NCBI GenBank assembly: GCA_017553785.1
Contig: JAFZKD010000043.1
Location: 1 to 64,000 of the forward strand
DNA: 64,000 nucleotides
Reading direction: 5' to 3'
DNA from: Muribaculaceae bacterium
GTDB lineage: Bacteria; Bacteroidota; Bacteroidia; Bacteroidales; Muribaculaceae
Part shown: one piece after another, positions 18,681 to 27,803 of the stretch
Layout: each line of letters begins with the position of its first letter
Numbering within the stretch: position 1 is the stretch's first letter
Program-made: the position numbers and the translations under genes
Notes under the pieces: generated by a model
Databases searched by the model: none
What the model was told of the DNA's origin: nothing
Seen by the model: the letters and a program-made list of their open reading frames with translations, nothing else

Positions 18681-19820
18681 TCAATGATTATCGGTAATAT
18701 CAATATCAAACGACACCATCAACGGATAATGGTCACTACTGCCGCCTGTCAAACGCTGGGCGGCAATCGGACGCACGTCACCACGATAAAAGACGTGGTC
18801 AATGCGATATGGCAAGTGGTGGCGGTTATAGGTGGGAGCATAGCCGGTGCCAGCATCGCTCCAAGCATCGTTCAAATCATTGCCTCGGATGACTCGATAC
18901 ACATAGGAGGCCGTAATATCGTTCATGTCACCGCACACGATAAGGTTCTCAGGCGACTCGTCAAAGGCTTGACGCAGGGCCGCGGCATTCTCACTCCGCA
19001 GGGCGAATGAGCGGCGCATGCGTTCCATCGACGAGGGTTTGACATCAGGCGAAACCCGCACTGTCGCACTCTTTCCGAAGCCCAGATGGTAGGACTGTAG
19101 CCTGAAGTCCACCAGCCGCAGTTGCTTGCCGCTCGGCAAGGTCAAGTCAAAGGCTCTAGCAAGATAGGACGTTTGCTCCCTATTGTAACTCAGCGGGGTG
19201 CGTGAATGCTGCAATTTTCCCACCGGCTGGGTCGTGAACGGGTATTTGGACATGATATTCAGACCCTCGTTGCCATTATAGCAATAAGGATACCTGGCCA
19301 TCACCTCGGGCAACTGCGGTTTTACTGAGGGTATCTCGTCCCAGCCAAGTCCGCCCGCGCTGCCCTCCTGCAGAAGGACAACATCGGGGTTGGCGTCAAG
19401 TATCAGACGTATTGAAGCCGACGGCTGAGCGCTCAAACTGGGTTCATTATAGTTAAATCCCAGCACATTATAAGTCATCACATTGAGGATCAAAGTGGTG
19501 TCGGCGGGGATAGCGGGTTTGTCATCGCCCGAATTCAAGGGCACAAACAATTTGATTACCGTAGCAGTAGCCACCAGTCCAATTACCACGAGCAGCACAG
19601 ACAACCACTTTCGCCAGATCAATGCCATAAGCAGCAACACCAACACCAGAATGAGCATCGGCATATAGGCTAATGACATAAACGGTGCCAGGAAAAACTG
19701 TTGCGGATTGATCGCTCCTGCATGGGCACAACACACCATGATCAGAACCGCGACCAGTGTGACAATATCAAAAAACCTGCTTTTTTTCTTTTTGCGTCTA
19801 TATTTATCGTAATCAGCCAT
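18681..19820 (-). CDS. Endonuclease/exonuclease/phosphatase (EEP) family membrane protein
   Basis: 379 residues. The N-terminus is basic (RRKKKKSR), followed by about three membrane helices (roughly 17-100). The EEP domain follows: MTYNVLGFN, VVLLQEG (metal-binding Glu), CGDMNDI and the SSDHYPL ending with catalytic His. The enzyme domain probably faces the periplasm. Substrate (phosphodiester of lipid or nucleic acid) is not determinable. The gene lies 20 bases below the rhomboid gene, an arrangement that recurs in Bacteroidetes as far as I recall. Confidence 0.88.
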   Translation of the reverse strand: MADYDKYRRKKKKSRFFDIVTLVAVLIMVCCAHAGAINPQQFFLAPFMSLAYMPMLILVLVLLLMALIWRKWLSVLLVVIGLVATATVIKLFVPLNSGDDKPAIPADTTLILNVMTYNVLGFNYNEPSLSAQPSASIRLILDANPDVVLLQEGSAGGLGWDEIPSVKPQLPEVMARYPYCYNGNEGLNIMSKYPFTTQPVGKLQHSRTPLSYNREQTSYLARAFDLTLPSGKQLRLVDFRLQSYHLGFGKSATVRVSPDVKPSSMERMRRSFALRSENAAALRQAFDESPENLIVCGDMNDITASYVYRVIRGNDLNDAWSDAGTGYAPTYNRHHLPYRIDHVFYRGDVRPIAAQRLTGGSSDHYPLMVSFDIDITDNH

Positions 19821-19840
19821 ATAATCTTTTAGAGAACATT

Positions 19841-20752
19841 TTAAGGTGAACGGCGCCGGGAGGCTTTGAATAGTTTTTCCTTCTCCTCATCGGTCAGCGC
19901 ATCATAACCGGCCACTTTGATTTTACCCAAAATGATATCTAACTCATCCTCATTGACCTGGTTAGTGCCAGCCTGATGAGGTTGAGCGGATTTGCCGCCA
20001 CGAGGCACATCACTGGATTTTTTCTTGAACTCGGGGAACTTGAATGAGCGGCCATTAAAGAAACCCGAAATGGCATCAATCAGGGCATTCAGGGGGCGGG
20101 TGATATCGTGGCCTGACTTCATGCGCAAGGCAAACCATATTCCCACAAAGGCACCGCCCAGGTGCGCGATGTTAACCCCTATGTTATTGGGATTCAAGCC
20201 CAACAGGTCAATAGACACAGTAACAATGGCAATCCACTTGATCGACACCTCGCCGAAAAACAGAAGTCCTATCTTATAGTCGGGCGCATAAACCGCCGTT
20301 GCCACGACAACGGCAATGACCGAAGCCGAGGCACCCAGCATAAACCCTTGGTTTCCCGAGAAATAAGGAAACAAATTATAGGCCAGCAAATACAATACAG
20401 CGCCGCCAAAGCCGCCCAGCAGATAGACGCCTGTCATCTGTTTGGGTGAGAAATACTCCATGAAGATGCGTCCAAGCCAATACAGCCACAGCATGTTGAA
20501 CAGGATGTGGAGCAGCCTGTAGTGGGCAAACATGTACGTCAGCAGTGTCCATGGCCTCTTCAAGAGTAGACCCAGATCACTGGGCAGTTCCACCCATCGC
20601 AGCAACGAATCAACCTGCACATTCATGAGTAGAGCGCCAATCGATACAATACTTATCAGGATGAAGACAGCGATGTTGATGAATATGATTCTCATCAGCA
20701 TCGAGCCCTGAAGGTAATTGCGCTTGATTTCGTCAATAAAAGCCATTGCCAC
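19841..20752 (-). CDS. Rhomboid family intramembrane serine protease (with C-terminal DUF6576-like tail)
   Basis: 303 residues. About six or seven membrane helices carry the catalytic Ser in GASAS (canonical GxSG, here with Ala after the Ser) and the catalytic His in NIAHLGGAFVG. A long cytoplasmic tail ends in a small conserved piece (DELDIILGKIKVAGYDALTDE), like DUF6576 tails of Bacteroidetes rhomboids. The gene overlaps the upstream rhomboid by 20 bases, so the two are translated together. Substrates unknown. Confidence 0.9.
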   Translation of the reverse strand: MAMAFIDEIKRNYLQGSMLMRIIFINIAVFILISIVSIGALLMNVQVDSLLRWVELPSDLGLLLKRPWTLLTYMFAHYRLLHILFNMLWLYWLGRIFMEYFSPKQMTGVYLLGGFGGAVLYLLAYNLFPYFSGNQGFMLGASASVIAVVVATAVYAPDYKIGLLFFGEVSIKWIAIVTVSIDLLGLNPNNIGVNIAHLGGAFVGIWFALRMKSGHDITRPLNALIDAISGFFNGRSFKFPEFKKKSSDVPRGGKSAQPHQAGTNQVNEDELDIILGKIKVAGYDALTDEEKEKLFKASRRRSP

Positions 20753-21380
20753 GAGTCAGCGTGCCATTATGTTTCCAATACAACACCATGATGATGCCGG
20801 CAATCATGCCTCCCAAATGCGCAAAATGAGCTACACCTGCAAAGGTTCCTGTTATACCTAACCAAAGCTCGATGATTCCAAATGCCAGAACTACCCACTT
20901 GGCCTTGACCGGGAATGGTATTGGAATGATGTATAAACTCAAATTCGGGAAAATCAGACCAAACGCCACAAGAATGCCGAATATCGCCCCCGAAGCGCCT
21001 ACAACAGGTATATATATGCCCTGCATCGTAAATTGCCACACCAGTTCCTGGCACAGTGCAGCTCCCAATCCACACGAGATGTAATAGAACAAGAACCGCT
21101 TGGATCCCATCACCCGCTCCAACAGGCTACCAAACATCCACAGTTGGAACATGTTAAAGAAAATGTGCGTCCAACTGGCATGCATGAACATGTGGGTGAA
21201 AGGTTGAGCGATGTTAAACTCGCTCAATTGCCAATAGTATAATCCTAGCCATAGCCTCAAGTCAACCTTACTCGTCTGTAGGAGCACAAGAGTGGCCAAC
21301 CACATAATCACGTTGATGATAAGCAGGTGCTTGGTCACAGGCATAATCGATGACCACAACGACCGATTATTGTATTGCAT
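20733..21380 (-). CDS. Rhomboid family intramembrane serine protease
   Basis: 215 residues, about six membrane helices. Catalytic Ser is in VGASGAIFG (canonical GxSG) and catalytic His in HFAHLGGMIAG. The compact rhomboid core has an HMFMHASWTHIFFNM loop (the WR-type/HxxxN region). First gene of a minus-strand operon with a second rhomboid, EEP and M3 peptidase, and divergent from HU. It may cut membrane-anchored proteins in quality control. No experimental link can be read from sequence. Confidence 0.92.
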   Translation of the reverse strand: MQYNNRSLWSSIMPVTKHLLIINVIMWLATLVLLQTSKVDLRLWLGLYYWQLSEFNIAQPFTHMFMHASWTHIFFNMFQLWMFGSLLERVMGSKRFLFYYISCGLGAALCQELVWQFTMQGIYIPVVGASGAIFGILVAFGLIFPNLSLYIIPIPFPVKAKWVVLAFGIIELWLGITGTFAGVAHFAHLGGMIAGIIMVLYWKHNGTLTRGNGFY

Positions 21381-21414
21381 ATTCTAAAGTCTCGTTATCA
21401 AATAAATTACCGCA

Positions 21415-21422
21415 CAAAAATA
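21415..21422 (-). promoter_or_regulatory. -7 element of the rhomboid operon
   Basis: TATTTTTG on the minus strand, 35 bases before the first rhomboid ATG. The -33 element is not clear. Confidence 0.5.
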
Positions 21423-21514
21423 GCGAAAAAGTCCCTATATCTTGTGTTTTGGCGCTAAAAAAAAACCAAAAACACTATTTTTTGCCCAAAACGCTTATTT
21501 TTTTTGCCATTTTT

Positions 21515-21545
21515 TTTGGTGAACGTGTTGTTTTACTTATATTTG
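21515..21545 (+). promoter_or_regulatory. Promoter of the HU gene
   Basis: TTTG (21515-21518), exactly 19 bases, TATATTTG (21538-21545): a textbook Bacteroidetes promoter, with an A/T-tract region upstream. The leader is about 55 bases. Confidence 0.75.
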
Positions 21546-21604
21546 CGCAAAGAAAACTACAATATTTTATTCACATATTTAATTTTTCATTAAAAACTTA
21601 CATT

Positions 21605-21886
21605 ATGAACAAGACAGAATTAGTACAAGCAATCGCCGAAAAGGCTAATTTGAACAAGACTCAGGCTAAGGCCGCTTTGGATGCAGGTATCGATGCTATC
21701 GAACGCGCTCTCAAGGGTGGTGACAAGGTTGCCCTGATTGGTTTTGGCACATTCCAGGTTGTAAAGAAGGACGCCCGCGAAGGCATCAATCCCGCAACCA
21801 AGGCTAAGATCAAAATCCCCGCAAAGAAAGTCGTTAAATTCAAAGCTGGTGCCGAACTGGCCGCTAAGGTTAACACCAAGAAATAA
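21605..21886 (+). CDS. hup: HU family DNA-binding protein
   Basis: 93 residues from the ATG at 21605. The open frame continues upstream through the promoter, so the longer start is wrong. MNKTELVQAIAEKANLNKTQ, IGFGTFQVVKKDAREGINP and the basic C-terminal arm segment KIKIPAKKVVKFKAG are the HU/IHF fold and DNA-clamp. A nucleoid protein that bends DNA. Strong promoter and strong terminator fit high expression. Confidence 0.95.
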   Translation: MNKTELVQAIAEKANLNKTQAKAALDAGIDAIERALKGGDKVALIGFGTFQVVKKDAREGINPATKAKIKIPAKKVVKFKAGAELAAKVNTKK

Positions 21887-21941
21887 TAAGGACTATTCTA
21901 GACAGCTAAGGTTTTTTAAGCCTTCAGCAAACTTATCTATA

Positions 21942-21978
21942 CCTGTCTCGTCGTGATGTGTCGAGACAGGTTTCTTTT
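21942..21978 (+). terminator. Rho-independent terminator after HU
   Basis: 9-base perfect stem CCTGTCTCG/CGAGACAGG (21942-21950 with 21962-21970), 11-base loop, T-rich tail TTTCTTTT. Confidence 0.85.
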
Positions 21979-22115
21979 ATTGCAAATCTCATCCAGGCAA
22001 AGTACTGATTCTCCTAGCATTCCCACCATAATCAGATACTATCGTCCCACCATTGTAAACGATCTGGTCTCCCCTATTTTTTAATAAAAAAAATCTCCTA
22101 TTCCAATCATTTTTA

Positions 22116-22144
22116 TTGTTTTCAATATTTTTTGATTATTTTTG
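22116..22144 (+). promoter_or_regulatory. Promoter of the BspA/dockerin gene
   Basis: TTG (22116-22118), 18 bases, TATTTTTG (22137-22144). Confidence 0.5.
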
Positions 22145-22230
22145 TGGTTTGAATTGTTATCTGAAATGCAGAAATAAGGAATGAGACTAACATTATTCAA
22201 TGATTCAATAACCAAAAAACATGATTGCTT

Positions 22231-25200
22231 ATGAAAAAGAAAATCGCTAACAACAAATGGTTGCGCAAGATGTGGCTATTAGCCGGATGTTTGTGCATGG
22301 CCTCAGCAGCTCAAGCCGCAAGCGTGACTGTTGACGGCATCAACTACACAACCAAGACCGACGGTACCGCCACCATCGCGAAGTACACGATCATCAAAGC
22401 CACTGCCGACACACCTGCCGACACGTTGTTCTACTCGGGCGACATAGTTATTCCCGAGAAGTTCACCTACGACAACAAGGAATATACGGTAATCGCAACG
22501 GCTGCCAATGCATTTCTGGACTGCAGGGATTTGACTTCGGTTACCTTGCCGGCAACATGTGTGACAATTGCCCGCAACACCTTCAAGGGTTGTTCCAAAC
22601 TTACCGTGAGCCCCATTCCCGAAACTGCAACGAGTGTGGGTAGCGGTGTGTTCAACGGCTGCACCAGCCTGGAAGAAATCACCATCGTACCGGGATGGAA
22701 CAAACCCATCAGCGAGGAGTTCGCCAACTGTCCCAACCTCAAGCGACTGATCATCGCCGATGGTTCCACCCCCGTGGTAATGAAGGTGACTGCCTTTGGA
22801 GCCTCGTCTGAAGCACGTGTGGCCATCAACAGTATCGAATACATCTACATGGGTCGCAATGTTGACGCCAGCGCCTATTTGAACAACGAGCAGCCCTTTC
22901 ACAACATGGGATCGCTGAGAACGCTTGTCATTGGTGGCACAACCACAGCCATCCAGAACACCACGTTCCAGGGCTGTACCGCGCTTCAGAATGTGACCTT
23001 TATGGAAGGCAACCAGATGTCAAGCATCGGCTCCAGCGCCTTTGCCAGCTGTACATCGCTGACCAGCATCGACATTCCCGCAGGTGTGACCGTCATTGAG
23101 CAGAACACTTTCAACAACTGCCACAACCTGAGGAATGTGACCATGGGCAATGCTGTGACCAGCATCGGCATCACGGCATTCTACAATACTGGGCTCACCT
23201 CGTTCACCTTCCCCAGTGCCCTTACATCAATCGGCCAAAGTGCGTTTGAGAACAGCAAGCTGGCTGGCGAGATCGTGTTGCCTAATGCTTTGACCTCCAT
23301 TGGCGCACAGGCGTTTTCCAGCACCCAACTGACTGGCGTGACTATCCCCGCCAGCGTGACCAGCATCGGTCAGGCGGCATTTGCACCCATCCCCACGCTT
23401 GCCAACATCACCCTTGCTGAAGGCAATCCCAATTTCAAATTGGATAACGGCGTGCTACTGAATGCCACAGGCACCCGACTGCTGGTAAGCGCCCATGAGG
23501 GTAACATCGGCACAGCCTACAGCAATGCCATTGTAACGAGCATCGACAACTTCGGTTTAGCCTACGCGCCCTTCACCAGTGTTGACCTGCCAGCACTCTC
23601 GACTATCGGCAACTTCGGCTTTGCCTATAGCGACATCGAGTCCTATACGCTCGCCAACAATGTTACCGTAGGCCAAAACGTGTTTGCAGGCTCGGCATTG
23701 CAGTCCATCGTCATCGCCGAGGGCCGCAACGAGATTCCTCAGGGACTGTGCGCCCAGTGTCTGCAGCTCACCAGCGTGACACTGCCCAGCACGACCACCA
23801 ACATGATGCGCAACTGCTTTGAGGGATGCGTCTCTCTCGAGGAAATGGAAATTCCTGCTAACGTCAATTACATGGAGCCCGGTTCGGTTCCCGCTACCAT
23901 CAAGGTGCTCCGTGTGCTCAACGTCAACACTCCCGCGCTTGCCGCAGGCGTGTTCAACGAGAGTCAGGGCGACGTCATCTGCAAGGTGGCTCCCGGCTCA
24001 GTTAATGCGTTCAAGAACGCCAACCAGTGGCGCTACCTGAACATCGTGGCCGACGAGACGATTTCGGGCGAAGGCTCAACCCTTGGCTGCCCCACCGGAC
24101 TGTATTTCGCTACTACAGACGGCAACCTGATGTACAAAGACGAGAACGGCAATATCGTGAACACCAACTTCAACGCCGGTGCCCACGCTTTCACGCTGCA
24201 CAGCTACAAGAACCGCGTTTATGTGGCTGTTGCCGGCCAGCGCTTCACCTACCAGGATCCCAACCAGCCTCTGGGTGACGGTGAGCTGTTCTACGTGAAC
24301 AACACCAACGGTATCTTCTATCGCGTGACCGTATTAAATAATGTGGGATACGCACCCAGCGAGGACCCGTTCACGATGTTCATCGACAAGAACGAGAACA
24401 AGATCTACATCAGCGACCGTAACGTGGGTATCCATGAACTGAATGCCGACACCACGGGTCTTTATGGCCAGCAGCCGTTCCTGTTGCAGAACCAATGGCT
24501 ACCCTACTATAATGACGAGATCAGCTGGGGTTCCATCACCGGTGGTTTCACCCAGGACAAGAACGGCATCTTCTGGATGAGCAAGAAGTTCAACGGCATC
24601 TGCCTGTTGCGTTTCAAGAAGGGCGACATCTATCCTGATGGCGGTCAGGGTCACACCAAGCATTACAATGCCTTGTTCAAGGACGCCATCATCAAGACCT
24701 TCTACCTCGATGAGGAGAACGGCTACCTGTACATGCAGGTACAGACCGACCCCAACGGCTGCGTTCCCGGCATCTACCGCATCGCGCTGAACAAGATCGA
24801 GAATCTGGAGACTGGTGCAGATGTTGAAGGCAACGAGAATCTGCGCATTTCGGACTGCGAACTCATCGATGACTCCCCCATCAAGGTTGAAGGCAACGAG
24901 GACAGTGGTGAACTTGCTAACGTTGCACAGATCAACAGCGACGGTGAGTTTATCTACTGGAGTTACATCGCTCCTGCCAGCGATGCCGAGGCTATCCGCA
25001 ACAGTGTGCCCCTGGATCCCAACAATCCCTTGCACAAGAGCGGTATCAAGTGCCTGCCCGCAAAGGCCAATGAAGACGGCACTATGCCTACCACAGTAAC
25101 ATTCGCTGTCGAGAACGTTTTGGCATACGGTGTTTGCGGCGCTATCTTCGAGGGTGATGAGCCTGGTCCCGAACCTCTCAAGGGTGACGCAAATGGTGAC

Positions 25201-25338
25201 GGTGAAGTCAACATCAGCGATATCAGCTACATCATCGACATCCTCCTCGGCAATGGTGAGGGTGGTGACGTGAACGGTGACGGCGAGCTCAATATCAGCG
25301 ATATTAATTTCATCATCAATATCATCCTGAGCAATTAA
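22231..25338 (+). CDS. Secreted BspA-type leucine-rich repeat protein with dockerin-like tail
   Basis: 1035 residues from the ATG at 22231; a TTG six bases upstream is in frame but less likely. The signal peptide ends near SAAQA (about 30). LRR_5/BspA repeats fill about 60-575, more diverged than in the C10 protease. Then comes a region (about 610-940) resembling a beta-propeller or ligand-binding repeat (FMDKNENKIYISDRN-like strands, FTQDKNGIFWMSKKFNG), and finally two dockerin-like repeats (about 985-1035). There are no catalytic motifs; a surface adhesin or binding protein is likely. It ends in a bidirectional palindrome shared with the convergent outer-membrane gene. Confidence 0.85.
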   Translation: MKKKIANNKWLRKMWLLAGCLCMASAAQAASVTVDGINYTTKTDGTATIAKYTIIKATADTPADTLFYSGDIVIPEKFTYDNKEYTVIATAANAFLDCRDLTSVTLPATCVTIARNTFKGCSKLTVSPIPETATSVGSGVFNGCTSLEEITIVPGWNKPISEEFANCPNLKRLIIADGSTPVVMKVTAFGASSEARVAINSIEYIYMGRNVDASAYLNNEQPFHNMGSLRTLVIGGTTTAIQNTTFQGCTALQNVTFMEGNQMSSIGSSAFASCTSLTSIDIPAGVTVIEQNTFNNCHNLRNVTMGNAVTSIGITAFYNTGLTSFTFPSALTSIGQSAFENSKLAGEIVLPNALTSIGAQAFSSTQLTGVTIPASVTSIGQAAFAPIPTLANITLAEGNPNFKLDNGVLLNATGTRLLVSAHEGNIGTAYSNAIVTSIDNFGLAYAPFTSVDLPALSTIGNFGFAYSDIESYTLANNVTVGQNVFAGSALQSIVIAEGRNEIPQGLCAQCLQLTSVTLPSTTTNMMRNCFEGCVSLEEMEIPANVNYMEPGSVPATIKVLRVLNVNTPALAAGVFNESQGDVICKVAPGSVNAFKNANQWRYLNIVADETISGEGSTLGCPTGLYFATTDGNLMYKDENGNIVNTNFNAGAHAFTLHSYKNRVYVAVAGQRFTYQDPNQPLGDGELFYVNNTNGIFYRVTVLNNVGYAPSEDPFTMFIDKNENKIYISDRNVGIHELNADTTGLYGQQPFLLQNQWLPYYNDEISWGSITGGFTQDKNGIFWMSKKFNGICLLRFKKGDIYPDGGQGHTKHYNALFKDAIIKTFYLDEENGYLYMQVQTDPNGCVPGIYRIALNKIENLETGADVEGNENLRISDCELIDDSPIKVEGNEDSGELANVAQINSDGEFIYWSYIAPASDAEAIRNSVPLDPNNPLHKSGIKCLPAKANEDGTMPTTVTFAVENVLAYGVCGAIFEGDEPGPEPLKGDANGDGEVNISDISYIIDILLGNGEGGDVNGDGELNISDINFIINIILSN

Positions 25339-25358
25339 TAAAGCCCGTGACAAATCAT

Positions 25359-25402
25359 GAATTAGTAGGGCATGCCAAAATTTTGGCATGCCCTACTAAT
25401 TC
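25359..25402. terminator. Perfect 44-base palindrome, bidirectional terminator
   Basis: 22-base arms (25359-25380 and 25381-25402) are exact reverse complements with no spacer, with an AAAATTTT centre and GGCATGCC inside. It lies between two convergent stop codons, so termination in both directions is the likely use. Confidence 0.75.
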
Positions 25403-25419
25403 ACAGCTACTAATCAAGT

Positions 25420-26091
25420 TTAGAACATATATGCCAAGCTGATTGTCCAGCAGTTGTCCTTGCTGCGGTCATTTCCGTCGTTGCAGTTGACCTGGGCACA
25501 GTTCAAGTCCCTGGTCAAACCGATGCTATAGGTTGCAGACAGCCTCAGGTGGTTCAACAGATCGGCTCCGGCACCCACATTCCACGAAACGCTCGTTTTA
25601 CTGTTTTCACTATTACTGGGCTCGCCATCCTTGAAAAGGACTGAAAAATCAGGACCTGTGAAGGCATAAGGTGCGATAATCCTCTCGGCTACGGGGACAG
25701 AGAGACGGTAGCGTGCATAAACAGGGATATCGATATAGTGGCTCTTGAACACTTCGTCGCCTTTAGTGATATTGTTGGCACTGCGATGGGTGTACATTGC
25801 CGAGGCCTCAACACCCAAACCCAAAATAGGCACATTCACATCCAACACCAATCCGCCGGAATAGCCAATACGGTTGTCGCTGTCTATCATGTCACTACCC
25901 ATGCGGGCCTTGTTCATCGTGATACCGCTACGCAAACCCAGGCGGACCTGTGCCATCGAAGGCAGTGCGATCATTAACACAAATGCTATCATCATGGTGC
26001 GCAACACTGCAGCACTGCTTGTGAGCTGTTGATAACGGTTGTTCTTGCTCTCGTTCCGGGCCTCGCCCTTTGATGTAATCTTGCTAGTCAT
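25420..26091 (-). CDS. Outer-membrane beta-barrel protein (porin-family, PorT-like)
   Basis: 223 residues from the ATG at 26091; the more upstream ATG at 26130 lies on the promoter -7 element and is rejected. The N-terminal signal follows a basic extension and ends near LPSMAQ. The rest consists of alternating hydrophobic strands (VRLGLRSGITMNKARMG, GYSGGLVLDVNVP, SHYIDIPVYARYRL, WTISLAYMF with terminal Phe), typical of Bacteroidetes outer-membrane beta-barrel domains (OMP_b-brl_2). Function unknown. Confidence 0.82.
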   Translation of the reverse strand: MTSKITSKGEARNESKNNRYQQLTSSAAVLRTMMIAFVLMIALPSMAQVRLGLRSGITMNKARMGSDMIDSDNRIGYSGGLVLDVNVPILGLGVEASAMYTHRSANNITKGDEVFKSHYIDIPVYARYRLSVPVAERIIAPYAFTGPDFSVLFKDGEPSNSENSKTSVSWNVGAGADLLNHLRLSATYSIGLTRDLNCAQVNCNDGNDRSKDNCWTISLAYMF

Positions 26092-26571
26092 AATTCTTGT
26101 TTTTTTGTGATTAATATTTTTCTTTGACACAAAATTACAACCGGCAAAACTGCGGTTCCAAAGTTTTTAAAGCTTATTGGATGAAAGGTACCGATTAATG
26201 TAGGAAATGATTTCCAGGGGTTGAAAACGGCCTGATTTTTCATTCATTTTGCGGTTTAGCCTGTCCGCAATACATTATTTATATTTATATATAATAATTA
26301 TAAAGTCCGGGAATTGCATCAAAAAAAACGGGGACCGCAGGAGGAGTATGGACACAAAAAATGGATTAACCATTCTATTATCCAACAGTATAGTTAATCC
26401 GAAACTCTTTAATAAATTAAAAATAATTCTTTCCCTTTATGCGCTACAAAGATAATATCATTTTCGCACATACAAAACTTTTTCGTTATTTTTTTAAAAA
26501 AAATTTCAAACCAAAAATTACGTATCGGATATTTACCAGCAAAAAGCATTAATTTTCAGGCAAGGTACATA
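26092..26571. other. Intergenic region between symporter and outer-membrane protein genes
   Basis: 480 AT-rich bases. It holds the outer-membrane gene promoter (26130-26162). A short inverted repeat TTGCGG/CCGCAA lies at 26249-26270, and an 8-base inverted repeat GGATTAAC/GTTAATCC at 26363-26400 could end the symporter transcript. No convincing gene. Confidence 0.5.
26130..26162 (-). promoter_or_regulatory. Promoter of the outer-membrane protein gene
   Basis: On the minus strand TTTG (26159-26162), 21 bases, TAATTTTG (26130-26137). It decides the start codon at 26091. Confidence 0.65.
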
Positions 26572-27741
26572 TCATGCCGACTTGCGCTTTCCGGCAATCT
26601 TTTCAATCACTAGTGCGATGGCGCCATCGCCCGTCACATTGCAAGCCGTCCCGAAACTATCCATCGTGATGTACAGGGCAATCATAAGGGCTTGCTGATC
26701 GGCCGTGAAGCCCAAAATCGACTGTAACACGCCTAATGCCGCCATGATGGCACCGCCCGGCACACCCGGCGCAGCCACCATCATCACACCCAGCATCAGA
26801 ATAAATCCTGTGAACAGCCCCAGGTCAATAGTACCACCCTGCATGAGCAGCAAAGCCACAGCACACGCTGTGATCTTCATCGCACTACCGGATAGATGAA
26901 TGGTCGCACAAAGGGGCACCACAAAGCCGCCGATGCCATCACTCACACCGTTCTTCTTGACCTGCCTTAAGGTCACAGGAATCGTAGCAGCCGACGAAGA
27001 GGTGCCTAATGCCGTAAAATAGGCAGGCAGCATGTTATAGAGCGACCTGAAAGGGTTGCGCCTCGTAATCGCGCCAGCAATACAGTATTGGAACACCAGC
27101 AGAAAGATGTGCATCACAAAGATGACACCAATAATGGCAATGAACACATTGATGATGCGCCAAGCCTGGCCAGTGTAGGACATGTTCAAGAAGATGGAGA
27201 AGATATACAGGGGCAAAATCGGTATCAGCGCGACCTCAATTGTCTTGGTGATGATGTCACGGAACTCATCGAACACCCGTTTCAACTGCGGAGACTCGAA
27301 AAATGAGATACCCAATCCCATCACAAAGGCAATGACAAGGGCGCTCATCACATCTAAAATGGGCGGAATCTCGATATTAAAGAACGGCTGCAATTCCTCG
27401 GCTGTGGCAACGACTTGTGCCGCCTGGCCACGGTCAATGAGCGAGGGAAAGATGCCCGTGCTCACAAAGTAACTCAAATAACCCGAGAAAACCGTATCGC
27501 CATAGGCTATCAGTGCCGTGATCAGCAACAACCGGCCTGCCCCCTTACCGATGTCGGCAATAGCTGGAGTGACCAAACCGACAATAATCAGGGGAATGAG
27601 GAAGGAGAGAAAATGGCTGAAAACACTGTTAAAAGTGACGAAGCACCTCACAGCCCATTCCGGGAAAAAGGTGCCACATAACACGCCAAGAATGATGGCG
27701 ATAATAATGCGCGGCAACAAGCCAATCTTGGATAATTTCAT
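26572..27741 (-). CDS. Dicarboxylate/amino acid:cation symporter (DAACS family)
   Basis: 389 residues from the ATG at 27741. The ATG at 27765 falls inside the -7 element. Hydrophobic throughout, with eight helices and two re-entrant loops expected. Family landmarks are the Ser-rich loop LGTSSSAATIPVTLR (tip of hairpin 1) and the transport-domain helix DSFGTACNVTGDGAIALV (the NxxxD region). It imports a dicarboxylate or amino acid (glutamate/aspartate/serine class) with Na+ or H+. The substrate is not decided by these motifs. Confidence 0.92.
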   Translation of the reverse strand: MKLSKIGLLPRIIIAIILGVLCGTFFPEWAVRCFVTFNSVFSHFLSFLIPLIIVGLVTPAIADIGKGAGRLLLITALIAYGDTVFSGYLSYFVSTGIFPSLIDRGQAAQVVATAEELQPFFNIEIPPILDVMSALVIAFVMGLGISFFESPQLKRVFDEFRDIITKTIEVALIPILPLYIFSIFLNMSYTGQAWRIINVFIAIIGVIFVMHIFLLVFQYCIAGAITRRNPFRSLYNMLPAYFTALGTSSSAATIPVTLRQVKKNGVSDGIGGFVVPLCATIHLSGSAMKITACAVALLLMQGGTIDLGLFTGFILMLGVMMVAAPGVPGGAIMAALGVLQSILGFTADQQALMIALYITMDSFGTACNVTGDGAIALVIEKIAGKRKSA

Positions 27742-27757
27742 GCGATTTGCGGTATTT

Positions 27758-27791
27758 TTTGACAAAGGTAATACTTTTTGGCGTATATTTG
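27758..27791 (+). promoter_or_regulatory. Promoter of acyltransferase-flippase operon
   Basis: TTTG (27758-27761), 22 bases, TATATTTG (27784-27791). It gives a leader under 10 bases before the ATG at 27804. Confidence 0.55.
27763..27770 (-). promoter_or_regulatory. -7 element of the symporter gene
   Basis: TACCTTTG on the minus strand, 22 bases before the preferred ATG at 27741. It rules out the longer reading frame start. Confidence 0.55.
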
Positions 27792-27803
27792 CGTTTCAAA
27801 ACG

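Larger units (their letters stand above)
21887..22230. other. Intergenic region between HU and BspA protein
   Basis: 344 bases: the HU terminator at 21942-21978, then a very AT-rich stretch (22070-22150) with the promoter of the next gene, then a leader of about 80 bases. No gene seen. Confidence 0.6.

Noticed and set aside
26348..26455. 35-codon frame preceded by AGGAGGAG
   Set aside because: The Shine-Dalgarno-like run is only one base from the ATG, and Bacteroidetes rarely use it; the peptide resembles nothing.
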